DNA of 64,000 bases from Sesamum alatum (GCA_034509735.1 JACGWO010000001.1:13284854-13348853); one strand, 5' to 3'. Shown: positions 11,729 through 27,890, counted from the first letter of the stretch. Translations and numbers: made by a program. Notes: generated by a model not told the origin, from the letters alone.

Positions 11729-12435
11729 TTATATTTCGAGGTTTTTCTGCCACAGCCAGTGGCTGTAGAAGTTGTAGTGTGTTTGTTAGGGTAAATAGTT
11801 GGTCATTGGTATTGTAGCGAAGTGGCTGTGGTTCTGCTTTTTGACACAACCAGTAGATGAAATTTTCTTCTATGTTTTCGCAAAGAAATACGTGTCTTGA
11901 GGATCCATTATTGACCGTATATTTTGGAAATGTTTTTCTAGTGTGTTTCCATACTATTCTCATATGTAAAAATCTATTAAATCAGGATTATTTGAATCAA
12001 ATCAATTGCAGAGAAAGTGATATTTCAATTGCAAAGAAAGTAATATATCTATTGTGTGATTGTTGATTTTATTTGAATTAGAAAGCATGATGTGTAATAT
12101 GTGTGTACAAATATATTTTTAGAAGTAAATATATCATTTATGTTCTTTCATTGAAACATTAGTATTATACAATTATATTTTTAAACAAATTGATAATAAT
12201 TATTTAAATTGATAAGGAAATTATTCAATTTTATTATTTGTGATTGACTTTATAAATTTATTGGTATTATTGAATAAAAAGATATTCTCAAAATTAAAAT
12301 TTTTTATTTCGTATATTCACTAATGCTTATTTCATTATTATGCATCAAACCAATTAATATGAAAATATAAAATAATAATATTCAAAAAATTAATATTAAA
12401 ATAAAGATAATTAGTCAAAGTTCCTTATCTTGAAT

Positions 12436-12803
12436 AGAAGAAATTCTAATTTAATAAAATAAATTGATCAATTTTATTTGTAGGTTTTATTATGCCTATT
12501 TTATGTTGTTTATTTTTATTTTATTTTTTGTTACATTTTGTATGTGTGTGTTGTATGTTTTCTTTTATTAATATATTTGAATGTTATTTATTTTTAATTT
12601 ATTGACACTATTACAAATTAAGTATTTATTGACTATTGTTATAAAACTATAATCAAATTGGACCATAGTACCAATATTTGTATTGTAAGATCCTATAATG
12701 CATGTTAATCATATTTCAGTATCAACTTTTTTATATTGTCAAAGCATTATTTACATGCTTTATTAGCTTCTAAATTTTGAAATATTATTGTATATAAATT
12801 TAT
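12436..12803 (+). repeat. Diverged direct repeat, copy 1
   Basis: Begins AGAAGAAATTCTAATTTAAT and runs through landmarks such as TTATTGACACTA, ACCAATATTTGTA, GTAAGATCCTA and TTATTTACATGCTTTATTA. The same landmarks come in the same order and direction in copy 2 about 1.07 kb downstream. Confidence 0.7.
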
Positions 12804-13509
12804 TACTGAAAAATATATATTAATCTCATTGACTTATTTATTTATCATCTTTGTTTTCTAATTTCAACATAATTAACTCAATTTTTATTTATTATTTTAT
12901 TGTACTAAGTTTATTCTCAAAATTTATTAATTTTCTTAATATGAAAATGTAATTGTACAAATGTATTAGTACATAATTAGTTTATTTTTTTATACTTTTA
13001 ATTATTATTGTATTAATGTTTACTCACCATTTGACTTTTCTTATTTTCATAAGGGGAGATAGCATTTTTAAGTCCGTAACTTAGGTCATTTCCATTAAAT
13101 TTGATCCATTGATTTTGGTATTCTCATTTTTGGTCCCGTAAATATTAAAAAGTAGCAATTTTGATTTCATAATACCTTTTTCTTTGGATATTCAAAAGAA
13201 AATGTCATATGGGCATTAAGTGTATAATAATACAAGGGGACCAAATGTTACAAATTTTATGCACCTTTTAAAACATAAAAATAATTATATATGTCTCGTT
13301 TGGACCTACAATTATGTTAGTTAATTTACTACTCAATATTTTAGGGGTATAGGGGGAGGGAGACATAGTATTTTTAGCCTATTAATATTGAAATAAAATA
13401 AATCAATTAGCTTTTTTTTTTAAAAAAAAATTCAATAACACTTCTAGTTTAATCATATTGATAATTTTTATTGTAATTAAATTTTGATACTTATTCATTA
13501 TTTGATTTT

Positions 13510-13858
13510 AGAAGAAATTCCATTTTAATAAAACTGATCAATTTTTATTCGTAGGTTTTATTGTATCTTTTTGCTATTGTTTGATTTTGCTATATTATGT
13601 ATGTGTATGTAATATGTTTTCTTTTACTATATTTTGAATGTCGTTGATTTTAAATTTATTGACACTAAATGATCACAAACTAATTATTTATTGACTATTA
13701 TTATAAAAATATAATTTAATTGGACAATATTACCAATATTTGTAGTGTAAGATCCTAATGTTAATATATTTCAGTATCAACTTTTAAATATTGTTAAAGT
13801 ATTATTTACATGCTTTATTACCTTCTAAGTTTTGAATTATTATTGTATAAAATTTTAT
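13510..13858 (+). repeat. Diverged direct repeat, copy 2
   Basis: Begins AGAAGAAATTCCATTTTAAT and repeats the landmark order of copy 1 with many substitutions and small gaps. It could be a tandem duplication or the two ends of a decayed element. I see no TG...CA ends or target-site duplication to decide. Confidence 0.7.
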
Positions 13859-15178
13859 TTTTAGCCTTTATATTGCAATTTTTAATTAATTCTATATATT
13901 TTTAGTAACTTCTTAATCTTATTTTCATATGCACCGATTGGTATAATCTATTTCTTGTCCAATAATATATTATGTTACAACATAATTTTTTATGTCACAT
14001 TTATTGTTGTAATACTTTTACTCTATTAATTAACATAAAAAATAATAGATGTAAAAGTAAAGCATTCAAGATTATCTAATACTAAAAAAATCAAGTACTA
14101 AGAGATTCACTCAATAGTTGAATTTTCACAAGCAATTTTAATTTAATAATATCATATCCATATATTAATTTTAATTTGTAATTAAATTTTGATATTTTTT
14201 GTTATTATATATATATATTTAAGTTTAGATTAGTATTTTACATATTATTCATGTGTAGTTTATTTTAAATTTTAATGTGTCATGGTAAATTAAAACTTTT
14301 TTAATATAGTTAAGATTTCTTCTAACAAATTAAGTAATTGTGTTGAAATATTATTTGGCATATTAATTTTTTTTAGTTGAATATGTTATTAATTCTCTAA
14401 GTAGTTTAGAGCAATTAAGACTCTTAAACATTTTCCTTATAAAATTTTATTTTTTCCATAACTAATTTTATAATATAATTTTCTGTAAATGTTATTAAAA
14501 TTTAATGCGTCACAGGTTTGTGTAATTGGGGTTATTCATGATTCACTATTAGAAACAGGTTATTAAAATTCTGTGTAATTGAATTCGTTCATGATTCACG
14601 ATTTAAGTTTTTTATTCTAAATTTATATAGAGGAGGTTTAGAATATTTAGAATTCTAAATTGTTAAAAATTCAAGAATATGTAATATAATAATTAATAAT
14701 ATTTAAATGAGAGTATATTTGCCTTTTCACAATGGGAAACAAACAATTTGAGTATTCACACATTTATATAGAATATAGATATAGATATATATAGATATAG
14801 ATATAAATTTAACTATAATCAAATGCCAATTGTATTATATTTGTTATATAATATATCCATGCTCTTATGCATAACTGTTAAATATTTTGAACAGTCAACA
14901 CCCCAGCCCAATATGTACTCACCACAAAAAATTAAGGCATGCAAATTGCAGTGTCCCTTCACCTTGCAGGGTGCACACAGGTAGAGTTACAGTGATTTCT
15001 TGATTCGACTACTTGTTTGGCCATCTAGACAAAGCAGGAAATCAGAGCACGGTAACAATCTCATTCCATTTCAATAAAAATAAACAGAGCAGAAAGAAGC
15101 TCCCACACTTGGTTCTAGTGTACATGCAAGCATTGCCAACCAAATCAACAACACACATGAAGATAACCTATTGGACAG

Positions 15179-16949
15179 TCATTTGTCATATTTACTTCTT
15201 TTCTCCTTGGTCCTCTTTTTCTTCTTATCTCTTGACTTTTCTTTTGATTTGTCTTTCCTGGAATGCCTCTTGCTTGAGCATGTCTTTGACTTCCTTTTCT
15301 TTTCTCTATGGAATTCGTCATCTGACGATGATTCACTAGACTTCAATGAATAAGGTTTCTCCGGGCCAAGTAAAACACGAGCTTTCTTTGGCTCCTCATC
15401 AGGGCTTTCTGGAATCTCTCCACTAGCATCTGGACAAGTCGGAAGGTAAGGACCAGTTTCATCCATTCGTGATCCAACGGCACCTCTCCCTCGCTTGGTC
15501 CTGTCATTAAAAGGACAATTTAATTAGTCGCAAGATATAATTTATCTGAAAGGAAAATTGGCAGTACTAAAACGACATGACGTAGAGAAGAGACCTTGAA
15601 TGTAAAAATTCGTCGACCTCATCATCCCTTAAACCCTCATCCTCCGCTGGATTCAGATCCTGAATCAGTCTTTTCTTTGATGAGAGAGAAGCACTTGGGC
15701 TTGTTTCCACTTCATTGCTGCCTCTGCTCCTGCGAGATTCAGAAACATCGTTGTAACCTCTCCCACTGCTGCTCTCATTTCTTGCTCTAAGCCTGCTTTC
15801 CAGTTCTAGCTGTTTCTCCCTTAGTCGCCACATCTCATTTACTTCAACGACACGGTTAGCTGTGTACAAAATATCAACAAGGAATTATTGAGATAGAAAT
15901 ACCTATACCATTACCAGTAAGGATGATCTTGTTTCACTGGTCATAGACCAAATAGGTTTGACTGAGACCAAGTAACTTTGGCTTCTTTTAGTGCATGTGT
16001 GATGAACACCAATTTCATGTTTCATTATCTTTTCACCCCCAATTTGTTGCCCAATCAGCGCTCAACTAAAATGAGTTTGTGTTAAATATATGGCCAAAAT
16101 ATCACCAGATCTTGGATACTGGAGCTAAACTATGGCTGAGAAACTTTAATAATTAAAGAATAAGAAGTAAAAGACAATTTCAAAGCTAGAATGGCGGGCA
16201 GCAGGTAATGTAAAAGACAATCTATTAACATCAGTTCTACTGGAGCCCTTATCCACTTGGAAGAGAAAAACAAAAGAGATTTTTGAAGAAAACCAAAGAT
16301 AAGTTCCGAACTAGTCATGAATTGGCCTTTCAACTATTGGTTTAACTTCAACACTGCAAACAGAAAATCAAAAGAAGATCGACCGTATGGATTCACTTCA
16401 CATACTCTACCAGATGTCACACAGTGAAAAAGGTATAACAAATCAAGGTATAATTACAAAACAACTCGAACTGAAGTATAACAAAGAAAGAGAACTCGAA
16501 CTATTGATGTCAGCTGTACATGTATAATTAAGTCAAAATTGATTGTGGAAAATTTGCATGTATTTGGAAAAAAAAGTCATATATATTCTGAACTAAAGGT
16601 AAATCTGACCCGTATATGAGAATCTTGGGCAATGAAAACCCCATAAATTTTCTGAAACCATGGTTACACTAATCCAAACAGGACATCCGTTAAGAGCATT
16701 CCCCATACGTTCAGGCTAAAACCAGGATTTCCAACACGAAAAGAAAACATTTTACAGCAATCAGATGATTCAAAACTGACCTTGTTGTACTCCACGAACT
16801 GTTGCTGTCAGAAATCGAGAATTTGGCCTACTTCTAACTGTGGGTTCACGAAGGTAAGCAAGTGCACCTTCCCTCTGCGCTTGGCGACGCAATTCTGCTG
16901 CTTCCTTCAAAAGAATGGCAGCTATTCTGTTTTCCGTCTCTAAGTCCAT
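15179..16949 (-). CDS. Unnamed plant protein with charged, lysine/serine-rich C terminus
   Basis: Three coding exons on the minus strand: 16949-16781, 15859-15595 and 15500-15179, together 251 residues with matching phases and GT-AG borders. The start MDLETENRIAAILLKEAAEL fits a conserved helical N terminus, followed by LRRQAQREGALAYLREPTV and, across the first junction, VQQANRVVEVNEMWRLREK. The middle is Ser/Arg/Glu-rich. The end is an extreme basic run (KDKSKEKSRDKKKKRTKEKR) that should act as a nuclear localisation signal and resembles tails of RNA-processing factors. I do not recognise a named family and give no function. Intron 1 is about 0.9 kb. A leader exon probably lies near 17600-17780. 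Confidence 0.8.
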
Positions 16950-17960
16950 ATCGAAACCTCAATACCGGAGGTTCAGTAAGAAAAATAATTGAATTCCTGC
17001 AGATTAGCAGCAATTTTAATACATGTTTTGAACCGAAGATTTTCAGATATTCAAAATCATTCACATGCCAATATCACAGTGGGAATATTTACAAGCTCAC
17101 AACTGGCATTGATATCCCATAAATTAACAAACATATTCAAATATAATTTTCACAAATCTCTCCTGCATTTATTCTTATTTTGAAAATGAAATAGTTGAAC
17201 ATCAAGCCTTGGCTCCTTAACCGCCGAATTCTTTCCGTTATGAATGCACATTACTTGCCTGGATTTGCAGACCAAAACTTAGATAGAAAATTAATCATAC
17301 ACCAATAGGAAACTTGCACACTCTATACAGAATAATGAACTCATCCAATACTTTTCCAGGACCGCAATCGGACTTATTTCGAAATACACACAAAAAAAAA
17401 AAAGAATCTTAAGACGTCGGAAGCCATGGTGATCAAAGTTCTGAAGTTAAATTCATCTAAACACAGCGCGAACACCATTAGCTGCATTCCTAGCATATAA
17501 TACATCACCCGCGAAAAGAATAAATAGACAAAATGATATTGAATACAATCAAAACCAAAATTAGGGTTTTTGAATCGAGAAAAAGGAAACTTTACCCGGA
17601 TGATACGATAGAAATCCGTTAAGCTGAATTCTTGTCTTCACCCGCGACGAAATTCCAAAATAATAATTTGGATTTGCTATACAGTCACCAATCAACGCGA
17701 TCGAACAAAGGAGTTGGATTCTTGAGCAACCCTAATATTCTCTAATTTTCGAGCGATTGCGCTCTCCTAAATCCAGTAATTTTAATTCCAGAGCGTTGAA
17801 GTACGCCAGTGGGCTTCAGACAATTCTTATAATTGGGCTTGATTCTAAATCGGCCCAATAAGTACAAGGCCCAAGTTCGTGATGAGAGGATTCTCGTTTC
17901 GTTACAGTATAATTTTTTTATCCAAATTAAAATGTGTCACATTTATTAATTATATTATTT
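16950..17960 (-). other. Leader and promoter region of the lysine-rich protein gene
   Basis: Non-coding DNA upstream of the start codon. On the minus strand a GGGTAAAG donor-like site near 17595 fits a leader exon followed by a leader intron of about 0.6 kb. The stretch around 17700-17880 is less AT-rich and contains repeated GGCCCAA/TTGGGCC-type motifs (17812, 17850, 17870), common in promoters of plant growth-related genes. Confidence 0.45.
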
Positions 17961-18410
17961 TTTTGAATAATTACAATGAACCTTCTAAAATTTACAATGA
18001 TTATAAATGCTCCTTTATTATTTGAAAATTATAAATATTATTTTAAAATTAACATTTATATAACAAATATCTCTTATATTAAATTGTTATAAACGAATAT
18101 TTGTTAAATAATTATTAATTCTAAAAAATTACATGTAATTTTTTTAATAATAAAAAATATTTATAATTATAATAAATTTTAAAAGAACTCATTTTAATTT
18201 ATTTTATTTTTTAATATACACTAATCACATATATTTATATATATCATTATATATTTTGAAGTGAAGAAGAGTCCTAAGATAGTCTAGGGTTTGGGATTAA
18301 AATATTGCCAAATATAAACACTCGGAAACGGCGGCTCTCAGTGTCATAAGTAAGCACAGTGCGCTCAACGCTGCTCGCACGGACTCTCTTTCTGAGCTGC
18401 TTTTTCGAAA

Positions 18411-22328
<3,918 letters not shown>

Positions 22329-22812
22329 CAATCTGCCTCTATCCATTTCTCAACTATTTAATCAAACCTGAGACTTCCATTGCTAGATTGGTCTCTGTAT
22401 TTTAACAGTCATAATGCTTAGTTGAGGTCCAAATGTTTGATCTTGTTATACTGTTCTACAATGAATTTTCAGGCTCTCTGTTTCTCTCCGTAATTGGAAG
22501 TGAAAAAATGGTAACTTAAACCGATTTGTCCTAGCCAAATATCTGCAATGAGCTCAAAGGATGTAAAAGACAGTCAAATTATGCTTCTGGTGCAATTTCC
22601 TAACAAGGAGCCATCTTTGTTGTTCTAGATACAGTTTTAAGTAAAACACAAATCCTATTTTACACAACATTCACTATTTTTAAACTACATACAATGGGTA
22701 CAGGCAAGGTGCAAAAAGGGGTAAGGAAGGGAAGTAAAAGCAATAAGCAATGATACACTGGGAAACACCTTACAACTATTTCTGGGCTATCTAAAATCAC
22801 AAAGTTGAAAAT
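22329..22812. other. Intergenic region between convergent genes
   Basis: Holds the 3' ends of AGD2 (+) and of the transposase-derived gene (-). I see no other gene or repeat. Confidence 0.5.
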
Positions 22813-24564
22813 CTACATTTGTTCTATACTCTTACAGACATCTGATTTGCAAGTCGACTTATAGTGTCCTGTCTGATTGCAACGACTACAGTGGACAGTA
22901 TGCTTCTCACGGTTAAGTTCCTCTATACACATTCGCTTCTTCTCAGGTCGTCCGGGGGGTCGTCTAACTTTAGGAGGCCTCACGACCCGTATTTCATCAT
23001 CCATGGTATTCTCTCCATCTTTCTTCCACTCAATTTTACCAGGAATTCGATGTATTTCTTCAGCATATGCTGCACAATAACAAGCCACAGTAAAGTATTT
23101 TCCAGTGAAGGCATAAACATCCTTTTTGGATGAGATGAGGGCTGCAACTGCATGTGAACATGGTAAGCCATACAGCTGCCAATCACGGCAAGAACAAAAT
23201 TGGGTACTGATGTTCACAATATCTGATCGCTCTGTCGAAAGAACCTCAAACTCTACCTCATCTGATCGAAGGACTTGGTAAGTGGAGGCGTGATTCGTTG
23301 CCTCAATCATGTGCTTCTCTGCAGATGGTGTGAGAATGGAAAACCATGACTTACACTTGGCGCCCCGTTCCTCAAACTCCATCATCAATTTAAGGTGGAT
23401 TTGCTCAATCACCTGAATTATGGGTAGCTCTCGAGCTTCAAGTATCCATTGATGGAACTCCTCGATATTTGAGGAGAGATGACCGTAGCGAGAACCCTCA
23501 AAATATATCAATGCCCAACGAGAAGGTGGATATTGTTGTAGCCATTTCGCAGCTTCTGAAGAAACTTCTTCAAGTTCAACCATTTTTTCTTTGAACCCAA
23601 TAATAGTAGTGGCATATGCCGCTTTCCAAAGAAGTTGGACTAGCCGTGGATTTTTGAACTCCCTACCAATGCTTTCAGTCAAGTGTTTCATACAAATGGC
23701 ATGACAAGAAGTCGGGAATTTTCTTTTTACAGCATCTACAATGCCTTTCTGCCCATTGGATAAGAAGGTAAGGGGTGGTATAATCTCTGTATTCATCTCA
23801 AGAGCCTTATGTAATTCTGACAAGAACCACATCCAACTTTCATCATTTTCTATGTCAACAACGGCGACGGCAAGAGGAAACACTCCACCATCACCATCAA
23901 AGGAAGTGGCTGAAAGTAATGTACCGAGGTATTTGCTTTTGAGCTGAATTGCACCTAGTCCGACAATAGGGAGGCAGCCATGGAGGAACCCACATATTGA
24001 AGCATAAAACGATACAAATACACGCTGAAACCGGTTGTCTGCACCAGCAGTAAAAACCTCTGCAACACTTCCTGGGTTGTGCTTTCTGATTTGCTCACAG
24101 TATGATGGAAGTAGGAAATATCCTTCTTCAGAAGAGCCATATATAGCTTGAAGTCCACGCTCCTTGGCACGCCAAGCCTGCTTGTACGGTATAGTTATCC
24201 CATATTGTTCATAAACATCGCGTAATATATCTTTTGGCTTGTAATTTATGTTGTCACGCAGTCGTTCCTCTATAAAGTTCACAATCCAATCCACAGAGGC
24301 CTGATGATGTCCAGCATGTGCATTCTTCCCACAAGTATGTGTTCCTTCAAGGCTTCTTATAGCGAAGGTTGGAGCATTCGGAAGCTTTACTGCACGTATG
24401 CGCCATGGACAGCCTTCGGCAGCACATTTAGCTATGTACCGAATGAGATCACTTTTAACGATACGGAGTTCAAAGTGTTGCGCAATTGCAGCTTCTTTAA
24501 TTGCACTGCGAAAGGCCTTAACATCTGGAAACTCCTGGCCGACAACAAAATTGTGATCCTCCAT
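22813..24564 (-). CDS. Domesticated Mutator transposase, MUSTANG-like
   Basis: One uninterrupted frame of 583 residues. N terminus: a MuDR/WRKY-like zinc-binding fold with Cys47, Cys52, His76 and Cys78. Middle (about 190-290): MULE transposase core with KSKYLGTLLSATSFDGDGG and WMWFLSELHKALEMN. Around 460-485: a SWIM zinc finger (FCSCRDWQLYGLPCSHAVAA). Near 559-572: a CCHC zinc knuckle (CSRCNQTGHYKSTC). The two acidic catalytic positions usual in active MULE transposases appear changed: the DGTxLK-type motif reads GAIQLK (residue 204) and the SDxQKG-type motif reads SNGQKG (Asn270). Intact length, no flanking inverted repeats that I can see and loss of catalytic residues fit the MUSTANG family of domesticated transposases, thought to act as transcription regulators. 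FAR1-type proteins are the alternative, but the zinc knuckle and length favour MUSTANG. Confidence 0.85.
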   Translation of the reverse strand: MEDHNFVVGQEFPDVKAFRSAIKEAAIAQHFELRIVKSDLIRYIAKCAAEGCPWRIRAVKLPNAPTFAIRSLEGTHTCGKNAHAGHHQASVDWIVNFIEERLRDNINYKPKDILRDVYEQYGITIPYKQAWRAKERGLQAIYGSSEEGYFLLPSYCEQIRKHNPGSVAEVFTAGADNRFQRVFVSFYASICGFLHGCLPIVGLGAIQLKSKYLGTLLSATSFDGDGGVFPLAVAVVDIENDESWMWFLSELHKALEMNTEIIPPLTFLSNGQKGIVDAVKRKFPTSCHAICMKHLTESIGREFKNPRLVQLLWKAAYATTIIGFKEKMVELEEVSSEAAKWLQQYPPSRWALIYFEGSRYGHLSSNIEEFHQWILEARELPIIQVIEQIHLKLMMEFEERGAKCKSWFSILTPSAEKHMIEATNHASTYQVLRSDEVEFEVLSTERSDIVNISTQFCSCRDWQLYGLPCSHAVAALISSKKDVYAFTGKYFTVACYCAAYAEEIHRIPGKIEWKKDGENTMDDEIRVVRPPKVRRPPGRPEKKRMCIEELNREKHTVHCSRCNQTGHYKSTCKSDVCKSIEQM

Positions 24565-25500
24565 GCAACGGAGTAAGAGTTGCAGCTCTAAACTTATTCA
24601 ATCCATGATTTCCTCAGGGAGCCCCTCCAACGACAATGATCGATTACAGAAACTCTACAATAATATCACTTCCAATTAATCCTCCACAAAACGATCAAAA
24701 ACAACATGCGCAGATACGTGACAATAGAATGATAACAATTGTATGCAGATAATTTCAAAACTAACCAGCTACCTAAACCTTATACGAAATTCTTGAAACT
24801 TCCGAATGCAACTACGAATTCTCACGAACAGATTACTACAAGAATAAATGCATCCTATAAGAGCAAAACTGATAGTCATCATCCAATCTAACCTCAGTAC
24901 ATCAAATTTCACCCAGAAATAGTTTCACGACGTTAATTCAAGAAAACTAGGAAGTTATACAACTAACAGGAAACTTCACATAATTTAGAAACAAAAAGTC
25001 CACTAAAATCAGTCAAACCATCACACAATTAAACATGACCACCACCAGAAAAGGAAAAACAATTGCAGTAACATGAAAATGAAAAGAAAGAGCCCACAAC
25101 TTCACAATACAGATAAATAACTGGAGCAGTATGCACGTCCTTCAGTAAATACAACTCCATCCCTACATAATGCAAACTACCAGTAGCATTTCTTGGGAAA
25201 TTTATGAACATGGTGGAGAATGGAGCAGCTTCCATGATACACAGTAGAATTGGAATAAAATCATTGATTCTGTTAACAATCAAAAAACAAAAACAACTAT
25301 GCTGATTTTCAACTGAACGAAAAGGGTTTTGGAAATGAACAGACCTGGGATTTTTACTGGGGGAGCCAGTGATCGATCGTGAGGAACTCAATTGGGATTC
25401 TGACGGAAGATTAGGGTTGATTGAGTCAATCGAGGTTATAATTGTCATTTAACGGATCGCGGGAGGGACGTGTTTGGGAAATCCGCTAGATCGTTTTCCT
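24565..25500 (-). other. Probable leader exon and intron of the MUSTANG-like gene
   Basis: A T-rich, non-coding stretch. On the minus strand an open segment at 25448-25346 ends at a CCCAG/GTCTG donor, and a TTTAG acceptor lies about 25 bases before the start codon. Joined, the two would not be in frame with the transposase protein, so I read the segment as leader with a small upstream reading frame. Confidence 0.4.
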
Positions 25501-26084
25501 TTTCGTTTTGGATTTTTGCGGATATGTTAAATGGGGATAAGAATATGTGAAAAAATATACTAAAATAACATGACTGTAACTTACAACTGTGTTAGCAAAT
25601 ATATGAATGTAATTGAAACAATTTTCTTTTTTTTTTTTTTTTTATTTCATTGTAAGGGGCAAGAAAGACATTTCATCTAAACATTGTATAAGTTTATCAG
25701 AATCTGACAATTTGAAAATTTCAGCAAAAAATATGTCACCGATGTGGTTATGACTGAATCCGTGCCTCATTGTCCTAACTATATTCGATCGAATTTCGTA
25801 TTAGCTTTGTTATTTTATTCTAAAAACATGCTTCATTAGAAAAAAAAAAAAAAAAGAAGAAAACATTGGAACGGTTGTCTACAACAGTCACAAAATAAGA
25901 TTTTATTTTTTAAAATAAATATTTTATTTCAAAAGTATATTATCATTTAAAGCCAACTCTTGTTCATAAATTTTACAAACAATGTAAAAATTATACAAAA
26001 GTTTTACTTTTATAAAATAAAAATAATGTAATATATTTCCTTGTTTTTTCCTTGAACAATGGTAATTTGTTTCTTTTAATATAA

Positions 26085-26405
26085 CTAGTACATGTGGCAC
26101 ACTCAAATGTGTGTAAAATTAATTTAAGATTTAAAAAATTATTATTATTTTAAAAATATATTAATTAGATAAACAAAATATTAAAAAATGCAAAAAAATT
26201 ATGAGAAAATATTGAAGAAAAATGGGAGAAGAAAAAGGAATGTGAAAGTTGACAGGAGAAAAAATGGAAAGTTGAGAGGAGAGAGAAAATGAGAAATTGA
26301 GAAGAGAGAAAAAAAACTTAATAAATGATTAAAAATAATAAAAAATTGGCAGACTATAAAATTGAAGACACCAATAAATTATTTTTCAATTATATATAGT
26401 ATAGA
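26085..26405 (-). mobile_element. Non-autonomous Helitron, complete ends
   Basis: On the minus strand the element starts TCTATACTATATATAATTG directly after an A and ends ...GCCACATGTACTAG directly before a T, as expected for Helitron insertion between A and T. A short hairpin (CACAC, loop ATTTGA, GTGTG) lies about a dozen bases before the CTAG end. It is 321 bases long with no coding capacity. Confidence 0.75.
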
Positions 26406-26496
26406 TATGGCTATGCAATGCATTGGATTAAACATCCTCGCTTATTGATGACTATAATCCAACAGTAACAATGGATTAATTCTAATTCAAGAATTT

Positions 26497-26758
26497 TATG
26501 GGCTAGTGGTTAAAGACAAACATTACGACACCTACGATGTGGGTTCGAATCCTTGTTAAGGCGTTTGGTGGGACTAAATGTTTGTCCTTATTCATTTGTT
26601 GATTCTCACGTGACCTTGGTTCTTGTGACAGTAAGTCAACTATAGGGATCTTGACCGGTACACATGACATAATCATAATCTTCTCTAGTAGATTTGTGGG
26701 GTATTACTCATGTTTTCCTATTTATGTAATCCAAAAAAAAAAAAAAAAAAAAAAAAAA
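26497..26758 (+). mobile_element. tRNA-derived SINE with poly(A) tail
   Basis: The head carries an A-box-like GGCTAGTGGTTAAAG (26501) and an exact B-box GGGTTCGAATCC (26541-26552) about 30 bases further on, the internal RNA polymerase III promoter of tRNA-related SINEs. The tail is a run of 26 A (26733-26758). I could not find a convincing target-site duplication. A degenerate relative is at 58865-59085. Confidence 0.75.
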
Positions 26759-26931
26759 CGAAAATGAGAGAAAATTCACTCATGCGGTGCCTATGAGCCA
26801 CCCGACAATTTTAGCCAACTTACGCAAAGTGTTTGGATTATAATTGATTTTATGAGAATTACTTTTGAAATCATTGATTCAATAAAATTGTGGATGGTTA
26901 AAATTCCATATTTTCACTTATATGAAGTGTA

Positions 26932-27199
26932 CCGATGATCTATTGTTTCAGTGGTGAGGTAGAGATCCCACAATCAAGAGGTTGTGGGTTTAAGTATTAC
27001 GAATGTAAGATGTTGTTTAGTTTGTAGAATATTTGTATTATCCATTTGGTTGCTTTTAATGTTGATGTTGGTAGATTTAGAAATGTTATTATATTGTGGA
27101 TTGAATATTGTAATAGCAGTTGGTTGATTGTTGTAGTAACATTATTGTATTTTTTAAATTAATAGTTCATCGTCTATTATTCAAAAAAAAAAAAAAAAA
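26932..27199 (+). mobile_element. SINE with exact 11-base target-site duplication
   Basis: The element lies between two copies of TATGAAGTGTA (26921-26931 and 27204-27214). It has a tRNA-like head (CAGTGGTGAGGTAGA, then GTTGTGGGTTTAAG), a unique body and the 3' end TAGTTCATCGTCTATTATTC followed by A-rich tail. The same 3' end is found in the SINEs at 61190-61457 and 61785-62040, so they form one family. Confidence 0.8.
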
Positions 27200-27548
27200 C
27201 TTCTATGAAGTGTAAATCATTATATTTAAATAATTCAAAATTCAAAAGCAATTATATTTTAGATTATTACACTCTTTTATAATCACAATTGTCCAAATTC
27301 GTACCTCCCTCAAAAAAATTAAATAAATAAATAAATTGCTCAAATTGGCACAGAACATTTTTGTGATTAGATTATTTTTTTAAAACAGCTGTGAGACCAA
27401 ACACACCCGTGTCGAATCAAGAAATTCATTTTGATATATAGTTTCTAGTCTTTTTTTGAAAATTCGATATGTAATTCATTTTGGTTTTTAATTTTGATTT
27501 ATTGCATCGTACTTGATACCAAATTATTGTTATTTTTATATATTGTTA

Positions 27549-27854
27549 CTAATCATTGTTGCACGCGGTTTCCGCAAGCATATAAAAAATAAATATGATG
27601 TAAAATAAAAAGAGGAAAAAAATTTGTGAAAAGAACAATCGTAGTGTGAATAAATAAAAAAAAAAGTTGGTGAGGAAAAAAATGTAGAGTCGATTTATAA
27701 AAACGTGGGTAGTGTGTTATTGTGGAGTTATTTAAAGATAGTGAAATTACTATCGTGTCTGTTTTAAAAAAAAAAAATAGAATGAATCAAAAGGGTAAAT
27801 TGGGGTATTAAAAAATTAGTACGATAAAAGAATTTTCTTTTATAATAGTATAGA
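27549..27854 (-). mobile_element. Non-autonomous Helitron, related to the 26-kb copy
   Basis: Minus-strand start TCTATACTATTATAAAAG after an A. Near the other end is a hairpin GCGG-AAA-CCGC, followed by TTAG and T instead of the canonical CTAG-T. 306 bases, A/G-rich on the plus strand, no coding capacity. It belongs to the same group as 3529-3942 and 26085-26405. Confidence 0.65.
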
Positions 27855-27859
27855 TAATA

Positions 27860-27890
<31 letters not shown>

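Larger units (their letters stand above)
11729..15000. other. AT-rich intergenic region with an old duplication
   Basis: No coding frame here looks real. The DNA is extremely AT-rich with TATA-type simple tracts (for example 14200-14220 and 14770-14810). The clear structure is the duplicated block listed separately. A phrase near 13055-13080 (GATAGCATTTTTAAG) recurs in the same direction near 13363-13378, suggesting further partial repetition. Confidence 0.5.

Noticed and set aside
25029..25448. 139-codon frame upstream of the MUSTANG-like gene
   Set aside because: The likely splice junction would not join it in frame to the transposase protein, and the second half has intron-like composition; treated as leader.
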